A stretch of 64,000 nucleotides of DNA from Acetomicrobium hydrogeniformans. Lineage in GTDB: Bacteria > Synergistota > Synergistia > Synergistales > JAFGMB01. Position numbers and translations under genes: made by a program. This document shows, in pieces, positions 8,807 to 16,814 of this stretch. Position 1 is the first letter of the stretch. Each line of letters starts with the position of its first letter. The notes beneath the pieces were generated by a model. The model had not been told where the DNA came from and ran no database searches. It saw nothing but the letters and a program-made list of their open reading frames with translations. The stretch lies in NCBI GenBank assembly GCA_016841745.1, contig JAENYO010000001.1, forward strand, positions 1 to 64,000, read 5' to 3'.

Positions 8807-9966
8807 CTAATTCCTCCATAACCAGATTATGCATTATAGGAGCTACTGGAAGTGTTGGATCTTCCGTATTAAAGGTCTGTCGTCTTTTCCCGGATAAATT
8901 TTCCATCCATTCACTGTGCGCTCACAAAAATATAGAAACCATGCTATCTCTTATTACTGAATTCCGCCCCAAAAAGGTTCTTATGACTGACCATTCTGCA
9001 GCTTCAGAATTACGGTCTCGCATAGGAGACAGTTGTCAGATTATGGGAGGTCTGGAGTCTCTTGAAGAACTGGCTACAGACAGTGGTTCTGATCAGATTA
9101 TTTTCGCATCATCCGGAACACAGGCTATTACTGCCCTGCAAAAAGCACTAATGGCAAACAAGAACATTTCTCTTGCCAATAAGGAAAGTATTGTTGTGGC
9201 AGGACCCTGGGTGATGCCATTAGTAAGAAGACAGGATCAGCTTAGGCCACTGGATAGTGAACATAATGCCATATGGCAATGTCTTCGGGGGGAAGAAACA
9301 AAAACCGTAAAAAGAATATTTCTCACAGCTTCGGGCGGACCGTTCAGGAACATGTCCCTTAAAGAACTTGAAGTCGTTACTCCTGTAATGGCAGGGAAGC
9401 ATCCCGTGTGGAAAATGGGACAAAAGATTACTATTGATAGTGCAACTCTTATGAATAAGGGAATAGAATTAATTGAAGCAATGAATCTTTTTGAACTTCA
9501 TCACTCTAAGGTTAAAGCTGTTGTCCATCCAGGTTCACTAGTACATGGAATGGTAGAGTTTACAGATCTTACAGTAAAGCTAATGGCTTCCTATCCTGAT
9601 ATGACTCTCCCGGCTGCCACGGCAATGGCTTTTCCTGAAAGACTTGATATGTCTCGCATCTCCTTACCTGAATTTAACTTGACTCCTCTGAATCTCTGCT
9701 TTGAGGAGCCGGATCTTGTTCGATTCCCGTGCCTCGGATTAGCCATGGAAGTTGCTGCCAGAGGAGGTCCATATCCAGCTCTGCTTGTTGGTGCAGATGA
9801 AATAGCAGTAGAATCCTTTATCCGAGGAGAGATTTCCTTTATGCAGATAGCAACAGTCATACGGAAAGTTCTGGAATCCTATTCAGGAAAAGATCCAGTG
9901 GATCTTGAAGAGAGTATTTTCATTCTTGAATGGGCTCGCAACAAGGCCAGATTATTATGCAAATAA
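8803..9966 (+). CDS. dxr: 1-deoxy-D-xylulose 5-phosphate reductoisomerase
   Basis: 387 residues, the second enzyme of the MEP pathway (DXP to MEP with NADPH). Seen are the N-terminal dinucleotide motif GATGSVGSSVLKV, LANKESIVVAG, the substrate-binding DSEHNAIWQCL, TASGGPFRN, WKMGQKITIDSATLMNKGIE (acidic and Asn ligands), and VHPGSLVHGMVEF. It starts at TTG 8803 within a TTGA overlap with the cdsA stop, behind a GGAGTG site. dxs, ispG and ispA are also in the window, so much of the MEP route is local. Confidence 0.97.
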   Translation: MTNSSITRLCIIGATGSVGSSVLKVCRLFPDKFSIHSLCAHKNIETMLSLITEFRPKKVLMTDHSAASELRSRIGDSCQIMGGLESLEELATDSGSDQIIFASSGTQAITALQKALMANKNISLANKESIVVAGPWVMPLVRRQDQLRPLDSEHNAIWQCLRGEETKTVKRIFLTASGGPFRNMSLKELEVVTPVMAGKHPVWKMGQKITIDSATLMNKGIELIEAMNLFELHHSKVKAVVHPGSLVHGMVEFTDLTVKLMASYPDMTLPAATAMAFPERLDMSRISLPEFNLTPLNLCFEEPDLVRFPCLGLAMEVAARGGPYPALLVGADEIAVESFIRGEISFMQIATVIRKVLESYSGKDPVDLEESIFILEWARNKARLLCK

Positions 9967-9994
9967 AATCTTAATCTTATTAAGAGGTATTTAA

Positions 9995-11029
9995 ATGATC
10001 AGTTTACTTTCATTTCTTCTTGTTATTGCTATATGTGTAATATCTCACGAATATGGACATTATAAAACAGCTAAATTAGCTGGAGTACAGGTTCATGAAT
10101 TTGCCTTTGGAATGGGTCCTGTTCTTTGGCAAAGGCCAGGGCAAGATGGCACTCTTTGGTCGGTTAGGATGTTTCCTATAGGTGGATTTGTGCGACTGGC
10201 AGGAATGGATGAAGAAAAACCCGGAGAAAAGGTTCATCCAGGAGGAGCCTTTAATGACAAAACTGCCATCCAGAGATTTCTGATTCTTTTTGATGGGGCT
10301 CTTGCAAACATTGTTCTTGCTGTTGTTCTAACTGGTCTTTTACTTTGGGGTCATGGGATCCTGGACCTGGAGAGCACCCGAATAGGTGAACTGATGGCCG
10401 GGTATCCAGCCCAGCAAATAGGCATTATCCCTGGAGACATGATAGAGAAGGTCAATGGAGTTAGTGTCCATTCATGGCAGGAAATGTCACAATCCATAAG
10501 AACAAATGCTGAAAAAGGTCCTGTTACTATAGCATTAAAGAGAGGGGAAAGAATCCTTACCTTTACCTTGGTTATACCAGATGACCCAGAATTTGGTGTG
10601 CCTCTCCTGGGTATCAGACCTGTTTTTCGAACTTTTGGTCCGATTGAGGCATTTGGAAGTGCTTTAAATTATATTTTCAGAATGAGTGCCGACTGGGTAA
10701 GAGGAATATTTCAGCTCCTTACGAATAGATCTCAAGTAGATATTACTGGTCCAGTTGGTATTGCATCAATGGCCGGAGATGCAGCCAAAGCTGGTTTATG
10801 GTCTTTTATTTCATTCCTTGCAGTAATAAACCTGAACCTCGGTATGATAAATCTTTTCCCGTTTCCTGGCCTTGATGGAGGAAGACTTGTTTTTGTTTTT
10901 TTAGAAATGTTAACAAGAAAAAAAGTTCCGGACCATATAGAGAACTATATTCACCTTGCAGGTTTTTTCCTTCTCATAGCTTTGGTAATATTCATTACCT
11001 GGAAAGACCTGATCAGATTATTTGATTGA
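9995..11029 (+). CDS. rseP: Site-2 intramembrane zinc metalloprotease (RseP/RasP family)
   Basis: 344 residues. The zinc-binding HEYGH (18-22) lies in the first membrane segment; the third ligand is in the C-terminal LFPFPGLDGGRLV. A PDZ domain is visible around residues 118-200 (GYPAQQIGIIPGDMIEKVNG). Such proteases cut membrane-anchored anti-sigma factors, remnant signal peptides or other membrane proteins. AAGAGGT precedes ATG 9995. It follows dxr by 28 bases, the usual place in many bacteria. Its substrate here is unknown. Confidence 0.93.
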   Translation: MISLLSFLLVIAICVISHEYGHYKTAKLAGVQVHEFAFGMGPVLWQRPGQDGTLWSVRMFPIGGFVRLAGMDEEKPGEKVHPGGAFNDKTAIQRFLILFDGALANIVLAVVLTGLLLWGHGILDLESTRIGELMAGYPAQQIGIIPGDMIEKVNGVSVHSWQEMSQSIRTNAEKGPVTIALKRGERILTFTLVIPDDPEFGVPLLGIRPVFRTFGPIEAFGSALNYIFRMSADWVRGIFQLLTNRSQVDITGPVGIASMAGDAAKAGLWSFISFLAVINLNLGMINLFPFPGLDGGRLVFVFLEMLTRKKVPDHIENYIHLAGFFLLIALVIFITWKDLIRLFD

Positions 11030-11056
11030 TCTATTTATGAAAAGGTGTGAAAAAAC

Positions 11057-12112
11057 ATGTTAACCAAAAATGTATCTATACAGGAATTGAAAATAGGAAA
11101 GAACAATCCGGTAAGGGTTGAAAGCATGCTCAAGGTCCCTATCTCGATGAAAGAGCAGTGTATGGATCAACTCGAGAAACTAAGTAGCAGAAAATGCGAA
11201 CTAGTCAGGGCAGCATTCCCCTCCATGGATCTTAAGAACCATCTCTCAGAAATTGTCAAAAGATCCCCTATACCTGTAATGGCAGATATTCATTTTGATC
11301 ATAAACTGGCACTTGCAGCGATTGAAGCTGGATGTAAAGCTATAAGGATCAACCCGGGAAATATGGGACCTGTATCACGACTCCGTTCTGTAATAGACTC
11401 TGCGCGTGATCATCATACTGTTATAAGAATTGGAGCCAATAGCGGCTCGATCAATACATCTCAATTGAAGGAAGCAGAAGGGGATGTGGGAAAAGCTCTT
11501 TTTATAGCAGTCCAGGAGCAGATAAGATCACTTCTCGATAATTCTTTTGAGGAGATCATTATTTCTGCAAAATCTACAGATGTTATTGAAACTGTGAGAA
11601 GTAATGTGCTTCTTTCGCAGAAGTACCCAGAGTTTCCCTTCCATATTGGAATAACTGAGGCCGGACCTGGTTTCAGGGGTATAACCAAAAGCGCAGTTGG
11701 CTTATCGATCCTTTTATCCCAGGGAATCGGCGATACTATGAGGGTTAGTCTTACTGGAAAACCTGAACTGGAAGTTGACGTTGCTTACGAGATCCTTCGT
11801 TCCAATGGTCTCAGACATATTGGCCCGGAGATCATATCATGTCCTACATGTGGACGAAAAAGAATAGATGTGGAAAAAGTAGTAAATGAACTGGAACCAT
11901 TTTTCAATGATTTACCGGATGGTTTTAAAGTTGCTGTTATGGGCTGTGAAGTCAATGGCCCAAGGGAAGCAATAAATGCCGACATCGGCATAGCAGGAAC
12001 TCCTCATGGCTTTGTTATTTTTGAGAAGGGAAAGATAATAGAACAATGTGGTCCTGAAAACATAAAAGATATCCTCTCCTGCCTTTTACAAGACTATAAA
12101 AGTGATCACTGA
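11057..12112 (+). CDS. ispG: 4-hydroxy-3-methylbut-2-en-1-yl diphosphate synthase
   Basis: 351 residues, the 4Fe-4S enzyme turning MEcPP into HMBPP near the end of the MEP pathway. Seen are VRVESMLKVP-like N-terminal strands, MADIHFDHKLALAA, RINPGNMG, and the cluster ligands in ISCPTCGRKRID and MGCEVNGPREA, which also carries the conserved Glu. AAAAGGTGTG precedes ATG 11057. It closes the operon that begins at murA. No strong terminator is seen in the 93 bases that follow. Confidence 0.95.
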   Translation: MLTKNVSIQELKIGKNNPVRVESMLKVPISMKEQCMDQLEKLSSRKCELVRAAFPSMDLKNHLSEIVKRSPIPVMADIHFDHKLALAAIEAGCKAIRINPGNMGPVSRLRSVIDSARDHHTVIRIGANSGSINTSQLKEAEGDVGKALFIAVQEQIRSLLDNSFEEIIISAKSTDVIETVRSNVLLSQKYPEFPFHIGITEAGPGFRGITKSAVGLSILLSQGIGDTMRVSLTGKPELEVDVAYEILRSNGLRHIGPEIISCPTCGRKRIDVEKVVNELEPFFNDLPDGFKVAVMGCEVNGPREAINADIGIAGTPHGFVIFEKGKIIEQCGPENIKDILSCLLQDYKSDH

Positions 12113-12205
12113 TCTTTTTCATACCGATAGTGAAATCGCTTAAAAAAGGTTAATGATTATGCTGAAAATCTTTTTATAGCAGGCTGAAACCGGAGGGCTG
12201 TAAAG

Positions 12206-12697
12206 ATGATCCAGATCCCGGAAAGATATACATTGTTAACAGGTAGAGGAGAGGGTTCAGATAAAGTTCTCTCCATGAATTCCGCTTTTTGTGATGCTGG
12301 CTTGAAGAATATAGATATTATTGAAGTTAAAAGGGAATTGCCTCTCGAATGCAAATACACGTCTAGTCCTGGGCCATTTTTCAAGGAATCCATAATATCT
12401 GGCGTATCATTTGTTATTACAAGTGAGCATCCCGGCCAGCTTATATCGTCTGTAATTGGAGTAGGTATTCCATATGATCCCATGGAAAATGGGGTCATAG
12501 TAGGTCATTCAGATCTCGATAACGTTCAGGATGTTATTGTCAGGGTAGCGTCAATAATACAGGAAAGATTCACTGACCGGAGACTCCAACTTCAAGACAT
12601 CAGGATCAAAGGCATTGAACATCAGGTAAACTTATGTGGCTCTGTTATAGCAACCTGTCTTTTATTTTCAGAAAGTAGGGGATATCGATGGAAGTAA
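12206..12697 (+). CDS. Pyruvoyl-dependent arginine decarboxylase homologue lacking the cleavage serine (predicted inactive)
   Basis: 163 residues that align without gaps over the first 40 positions to archaeal PvlArgDC as I recall it: TLLTGRGEGSDKVLSMNSA against SLVAGSSEGETPLNAFDGA, then DAGLKNIDIIEV. The Ser-Ser pair, where the family cuts itself to form the pyruvoyl group, is Lys42-Arg43 here (EVKRELPLE against RISSIMPPE). The LIMEYEG motif with the catalytic Glu is VIVGHSD, giving Gly99. SEHPGQLISSVIGVGIP and the C-terminal IEHQVNLCGSVIA keep the fold. It overlaps speE by 10 bp, which ties it to polyamine synthesis. I infer a structural or regulatory partner rather than a decarboxylase. 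An AGGGCTG element sits near the start. Confidence 0.72.
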   Translation: MIQIPERYTLLTGRGEGSDKVLSMNSAFCDAGLKNIDIIEVKRELPLECKYTSSPGPFFKESIISGVSFVITSEHPGQLISSVIGVGIPYDPMENGVIVGHSDLDNVQDVIVRVASIIQERFTDRRLQLQDIRIKGIEHQVNLCGSVIATCLLFSESRGYRWK

Positions 12698-13545
12698 TTG
12701 GAAGAAGAATTACGGATCTCTGGTTTACTGAATGCCAGACAGAAAACATGAAACTTGATCTAAGGATCTCGAATATTCTTCTGAACAAAGATACAGAATA
12801 TCAACACATAGTGGTGGCAGACACTGAAGAGTATGGCCGGATAATGGTGCTTGACGGTGCGATCCAGATAACTGAAAGAGACGAGTTCTGTTATCATGAA
12901 ATGATGGCTCATGTTGCAATGTGTTCCCACCCAGAACCCTCGAGAGTACTGATCGTAGGTGGTGGAGATGGTGGAATCTTAAGGGAAGTTGTCAAATATG
13001 ATATCCTGGACACGGTTACCCTGGTGGATATCGATAAGGAAGTTATCCAGGCTTCAAGAGACTTCTTTCCTGGTGTCAGTTGTGGCCTTGATCATCCAAA
13101 AGCAGAAATCTTGCCTATGGATGCCATGGAATTTATAATAAATCATGAAAATCAGTTTGATGTAATTATAGTTGACAGTACTGATCCTGTAGATTTTGCA
13201 GCAGGTCTTTTCCAGTCTAGCTTCTATTCCGATGTTTTCAAGTCATTGAAGAATCAGGGGCTTCTTGTTGCTCAGACTGAATCTCCTTTTGCAGAATCCA
13301 GATTAATGAAACAGGCATATCTGGAAATGAAAAAAACATTTAAAGATGTTTATCTTTGCTGGGGAGCTATGCCTACTTACCCCACGGGCATGTGGACATA
13401 CACTATAGGAGGCAAGAACCTTAACCCTAAAACCTCACTTAGAACTCCGCCCACAGGCTTGAAATATTACTCAGAGGCTATTCATAAACACTGTTTTACC
13501 CTTCCCGCATTTCTCCAGGAGATTATCGAACAGTATAATGCATGA
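12688..13545 (+). CDS. speE: Spermidine synthase (polyamine aminopropyltransferase)
   Basis: 285 residues. Seen are MVLDGAIQITERDEFCYHEM, the decarboxylated-SAM-binding LIVGGGDGGILREV, LVDIDKEVIQASRDFFP, and the catalytic DSTDPVDFAAGLFQSSFY. It moves an aminopropyl group from decarboxylated SAM to putrescine or a similar diamine. ATG 12688 lies inside the preceding gene. No active decarboxylase for arginine, ornithine or SAM is found in this window, so the diamine and dcSAM must be supplied elsewhere. Confidence 0.95.
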   Translation: MEVIGRRITDLWFTECQTENMKLDLRISNILLNKDTEYQHIVVADTEEYGRIMVLDGAIQITERDEFCYHEMMAHVAMCSHPEPSRVLIVGGGDGGILREVVKYDILDTVTLVDIDKEVIQASRDFFPGVSCGLDHPKAEILPMDAMEFIINHENQFDVIIVDSTDPVDFAAGLFQSSFYSDVFKSLKNQGLLVAQTESPFAESRLMKQAYLEMKKTFKDVYLCWGAMPTYPTGMWTYTIGGKNLNPKTSLRTPPTGLKYYSEAIHKHCFTLPAFLQEIIEQYNA

Positions 13546-13559
13546 TAATTACAAGGTAT

Positions 13560-13587
13560 GGCCCCTTGTCCGGAAGGGCAAGGGGCC
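13560..13587 (+). terminator. Strong GC-rich hairpin after speE
   Basis: A 12-bp stem GGCCCCTTGTCC with GGGCAAGGGGCC (one G-T pair) around the stable tetraloop GGAA. It starts 14 bases after the speE stop. It has no T run behind it, so it may be a weak terminator or a 3'-end stabiliser rather than a classic Rho-independent terminator. Confidence 0.5.
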
Positions 13588-13741
13588 ACTGTTTCCAACA
13601 TCCTGTTACATCAGTAAATGGGTTCCAGAAAGGTTCTCCAGTTTTATTCCTAGAAATACCTGGATTTGATCTTTTTCCATACATTGAGCATAACTCCCAG
13701 TATACGATTATTCTCATCACATAAAGAGAGGTTGAGATGAA

Positions 13742-14971
13742 TTGAAAAAGAGACATGGTATTACTTCAGAAATAGGTCCTTTGAAAAATGTTATGCTCCA
13801 TCGACCTGGAAAAGAACTTGACAGACTTACAGCTGCAAACAAGGATCTCTTTCTTTTTGATGATCTTTTGTGGGTTGAAGAAGCTCAGAAGGAACACGAC
13901 TCATTTGCAGAAACTCTTAGAAACTGTGGTGCAGAAGTAACATATCTTAAGAACCTTCTGGAAGATATCCTTGAGATGGAGGAGGTGCGATTCTCATTAA
14001 TCCACGAGGTTCTAAAGAATGAGGCCCTTGAAGTCACTCTCAAAAGAGAATTGGAAGATACCTTTAACAGTATTGATATACCTTCATTAATAGAAATCCT
14101 GTTTTCGGGCATTACCAAAGGGGAATTACTGAAATACACCAATACGATTAAAAATCTTTCTATCAGTATTATGAATGATGACGATTTTGTGATCTCCCCG
14201 CTTCCCAATCTGTATTTCCAGCGGGATCCATATGTTATTGTAGGAAACAAGGTTATTATAAGCAACATGAATTTTCCTGCAAGAATTAGAGAATCACTTT
14301 ATGGGAAATATATCTTTCAGCATCATTCTGAACTTTCAGATCTTGAAGTTATCTTCGGCAGTACTGAAGAAGAAAAACTCTCCGGCCCCGTCGAAGGAGG
14401 AGACATTCTTATCCTTTCCCCAGATCTTATAGCTGTAGGCATAAGTCAAAGGACTTCTCCTGGAGCTATACAGGCCCTTGGAACAAAGTTAAGCAAGTGC
14501 GGGGCATGTCGAAGGATCATAGCTGTGGATATTCCCAAAACACGGTCTGCCATGCATCTCGACACGGTATTTACTATGATCGACCAGGATTCTTTTACAA
14601 TTTATCAAGGAATTTATGACTTATTGAAAGTCTGGCAGTTGGATTACGACCCTGAAGGTAAACTGACAGGACTGTTTCAACACAAAGATCTCCAGAGGTG
14701 CCTTTTAAAGAACCTTCGTCTCGAAAGAGTTAATTTTATCGAAACAGGTGGGGGTGATCCGGTACAAGCTGCAAGAGACCAATGGAACGATGGAGCAAAC
14801 GTTTTTGCAGTTGCTCCCGGGAAAGTCATTACCTATAGCAGGAATGTTGTAACCAACCGGTCACTCCGGGAAGCGGGAATAAAGGTTTTTGAGATCAGAG
14901 GGTCTGAACTAGGCAGAGGAAGGGGAGGCCCTCGGTGTATGACTATGCCTCTGTCCAGGCTGGAACCATAA
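13742..14971 (+). CDS. arcA: Arginine deiminase
   Basis: 409 residues. Seen are GPLKNVMLHRPGKEL (substrate loop), the catalytic Asp in FQRDPYVIVGN, VEGGDILILSPD, MHLDTVFTMID (catalytic His), GGGDPVQAARDQW, and the C-terminal GRGGPRCMTMPLSR with the nucleophilic Cys. It hydrolyses arginine to citrulline and ammonia, the first step of the ATP-yielding ADI pathway. Ornithine carbamoyltransferase and carbamate kinase are not nearby. The start is TTG 13742 after GAGAGGTTG, a long but usable spacing. It lies close to the polyamine genes, which also concern arginine products. Confidence 0.95.
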   Translation: MKKRHGITSEIGPLKNVMLHRPGKELDRLTAANKDLFLFDDLLWVEEAQKEHDSFAETLRNCGAEVTYLKNLLEDILEMEEVRFSLIHEVLKNEALEVTLKRELEDTFNSIDIPSLIEILFSGITKGELLKYTNTIKNLSISIMNDDDFVISPLPNLYFQRDPYVIVGNKVIISNMNFPARIRESLYGKYIFQHHSELSDLEVIFGSTEEEKLSGPVEGGDILILSPDLIAVGISQRTSPGAIQALGTKLSKCGACRRIIAVDIPKTRSAMHLDTVFTMIDQDSFTIYQGIYDLLKVWQLDYDPEGKLTGLFQHKDLQRCLLKNLRLERVNFIETGGGDPVQAARDQWNDGANVFAVAPGKVITYSRNVVTNRSLREAGIKVFEIRGSELGRGRGGPRCMTMPLSRLEP

Positions 14972-15133
14972 CCATTGTCTTTCAATCGTCAGACTCAATA
15001 AGGAATGGCTTTTCCCCTTTGCCTTGACAGAGTAAGCTTTATCCTTTAACGAATGATAGGAATGTTTTTTTACGAGACCTAAGGGTTGGGATAAAATCTG
15101 AAACAAATCACTCTATTTTATGAAATATCTATC

Positions 15134-15162
15134 TGGTAACTTATTAAATGGTGTTCTATAAT
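15134..15162 (+). promoter_or_regulatory. Possible promoter of the small zinc-ribbon gene
   Basis: A perfect TATAAT lies at 15157-15162, about 43 bases before the start codon. The 17-base spacing points to TGGTAA as the -35 element, a poor match. The 233-base gap after arcA holds nothing else I can name; a TTGACA at 15024-15029 lacks a good -10 partner. Confidence 0.35.
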
Positions 15163-15204
15163 TACTAGTGACAGCTTTCTCGCGTGACGAAAGGAGATGT
15201 TTAG

Positions 15205-15360
15205 ATGCTAGAAGAGACTCGTCGTTTCAAATGTGCAGAATGTGGTCATGAATTTGAGCTTTCCTCGAAAGATAAGGACTTAAAATGTCCAGAATGCAAA
15301 AACAAGATCCTCTTCCTTCTTGAAGGAGAATCAATGAAAAAGAATAGCTGTTCTTCTTGA
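15205..15360 (+). CDS. Small zinc-ribbon protein (51 residues)
   Basis: The ATG at 15205 is preceded by a near-perfect AAAGGAGATG site and the frame ends at TGA 15358-15360. The 51-residue product has two CxxC knuckles, Cys10-AE-Cys13 and Cys28-PE-Cys31, in FKCAECGHEFEL and LKCPECKNKILF, the layout of a rubredoxin-like or FmdB-like zinc ribbon. The tail is polar with one extra Cys. A strong terminator follows at once, so it is a complete monocistronic unit. Such proteins may bind nucleic acid or act as small accessory factors; no function can be given. Confidence 0.8.
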   Translation: MLEETRRFKCAECGHEFELSSKDKDLKCPECKNKILFLLEGESMKKNSCSS

Positions 15361-15372
15361 GGAATTTAGTTT

Positions 15373-15399
15373 AAGGGCAGCCGTGTGCTGCCCTTATTT
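15373..15399 (+). terminator. Bidirectional terminator between the zinc-ribbon gene and nikR
   Basis: A perfect 9-bp stem, AAGGGCAGC with GCTGCCCTT, and loop CGTGT, followed by TATTTC on the + strand. It lies between two convergent genes and can serve both. Confidence 0.75.
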
Positions 15400-15410
15400 C
15401 AGATAACTAC

Positions 15411-15818
15411 CTATAGGATCGTAGTTATCCTGTGAGAAACAGTTTCCACACATCTCATAGACGACAATGAGTCGACCAATCGCTTTATGTTTTTTGCATT
15501 CCCGCTTACTACTATCACTTCAAGACAGTGGTCATGATCAATATGAACATGGGTACTGCAGTTGATTATGTTCCCAAAGTCATGCTGTAAAGTTGTCAGC
15601 CCCCCCATGGCATCATGGACATGGTGATCATAGGTTATTGTGATAGCTCCATATACTGTACCTGTTTCACGATCCCAATGTTCTTCTGCAACAAACTCCC
15701 TTATAAGCTGGCGAATAGCTTCGGACCGGTTGGGGATTCCTTTATTCTTGATCCATTTATCGAACTCAACCAGGAGATTTTCAGGTACAGCAACTCCAAA
15801 TCGAACCAGTTTTTCCAA
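15411..15818 (-). CDS. nikR: NikR-type nickel-responsive ribbon-helix-helix regulator
   Basis: 135 residues from the chosen TTG start at 15818. The N-terminal ribbon-helix-helix (VRFGVAVPENLLVEFDKWI, then NRSEAIRQLIREFV) binds DNA. The C-terminal ACT-like domain carries the nickel site: His79, His90, His92 and Cys98 match E. coli His76, His87, His89 and Cys95 in spacing (STHVHIDHDHCLEV). GGAGGTG at 15827-15833 and an 8-base spacer favour TTG 15818 over the ATG at 15839. It likely represses nickel uptake genes, none of which lie in the window, and perhaps itself. Confidence 0.93.
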   Translation of the reverse strand: MEKLVRFGVAVPENLLVEFDKWIKNKGIPNRSEAIRQLIREFVAEEHWDRETGTVYGAITITYDHHVHDAMGGLTTLQHDFGNIINCSTHVHIDHDHCLEVIVVSGNAKNIKRLVDSLSSMRCVETVSHRITTIL

Positions 15819-15912
15819 AAAGAAAACACCTCCGATCATTTCTTTATATCAAGGTCAACTATACTATATAATCATGTTGGCAATTTACAAAAAATATCAA
15901 GGTGGTCATTCA

Positions 15913-16704
15913 ATGACAAATTTGAATGTAAGTATGGTCCAGAGTGCTGTTAAATATGGGAACCCTTCTGCTAACATAGAAAGCCTGAAAAGGATCATAG
16001 ATGATCAGGTTAAATCGTTCAGTGTCATTGTTCTGCCCGAATTGTGGACATGTTCATATGATAATGACAATCTTATGGTCCATTCAGAATCTTCTTCTGA
16101 AGCTCTTGAATTTCTGGCCGGAGTAGCAAGAAATAAAGTCTCCTGGATTATTGGAGGATCTATGCCAGTATATGAACAAGGAAAAATGTATAATCGTAGT
16201 TTTATCCTTGATGATTCAGGTATGATAGTCGGGAAATACGATAAATGCCATCTTTTCCCTGAACTTGATAAACAGTTTTCACCCGGTACTGCCCCCCTGT
16301 TTTTTAATATTGGGGAGGTAAGATGTGCGTGTGTCTTATGTTACGACATAAGGTTTCCTGAGTACATAAGAGCGCTGGCTCTGGCAGGCATTGAAATCTT
16401 GTTTGTTCCTGCAGCCTGGGGCTCCCTCAGGATATCTCATTGGAGAACTCTTCTTCAGGCAAGAGCTATAGAAAATGAAATATTTGTCCTTGGGGTTAAC
16501 CAATGCGGACGTTCAGGAAAGTATAACTATGGAGGAACATCAATGATTATCTCACCATTTGGTGAGATAATGCAGGAAGGAAAGGATAGCTTCGAAATCC
16601 TTAAAACTAATATTGAAACCTCTGATGTTTCAAGGGCAAGAAGGATGTTACCTGTTTTTGATGGTAGGAATCATTCCCTTTATCACTCTGTTACAGCCCT
16701 TTAA
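15913..16704 (+). CDS. Nitrilase-fold amidase (carbon-nitrogen hydrolase)
   Basis: 263 residues. The Glu-Lys-Cys triad is visible: Glu43 in VLPELWTC, Lys111 in GKYDKCHLFPE and Cys143 in CVLCYDIRFPEYIR. The KCHLFPE and CYDIRFPE forms resemble omega-amidase and YafV-like branches, which deaminate 2-oxo-glutaramate or similar amides, more than the glutaminase domain of NAD synthetase. The frame is open about 90 codons upstream, but that part is antisense to nikR; AAGGTGG before ATG 15913 decides the start. It is divergent from nikR and followed by nadE. Confidence 0.85.
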   Translation: MTNLNVSMVQSAVKYGNPSANIESLKRIIDDQVKSFSVIVLPELWTCSYDNDNLMVHSESSSEALEFLAGVARNKVSWIIGGSMPVYEQGKMYNRSFILDDSGMIVGKYDKCHLFPELDKQFSPGTAPLFFNIGEVRCACVLCYDIRFPEYIRALALAGIEILFVPAAWGSLRISHWRTLLQARAIENEIFVLGVNQCGRSGKYNYGGTSMIISPFGEIMQEGKDSFEILKTNIETSDVSRARRMLPVFDGRNHSLYHSVTAL

Positions 16705-16814
16705 GACTTTTCCATTTCACCAATAGTTTTACTGATCTTTCAAGGGATTATAAACATGTATATGTTAAAATAACCAGGATATTTCTTTGACCCCGTGGTA
16801 AGGAGATGGCAATA

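Noticed and set aside
13542..13724. 60-residue frame between speE and arcA
   Set aside because: It spans the GC-rich hairpin and has no motif.
15640..15912. N-terminal extension of the amidase frame
   Set aside because: It runs antisense through nikR; the ribosome site and family length both support the start at 15913.
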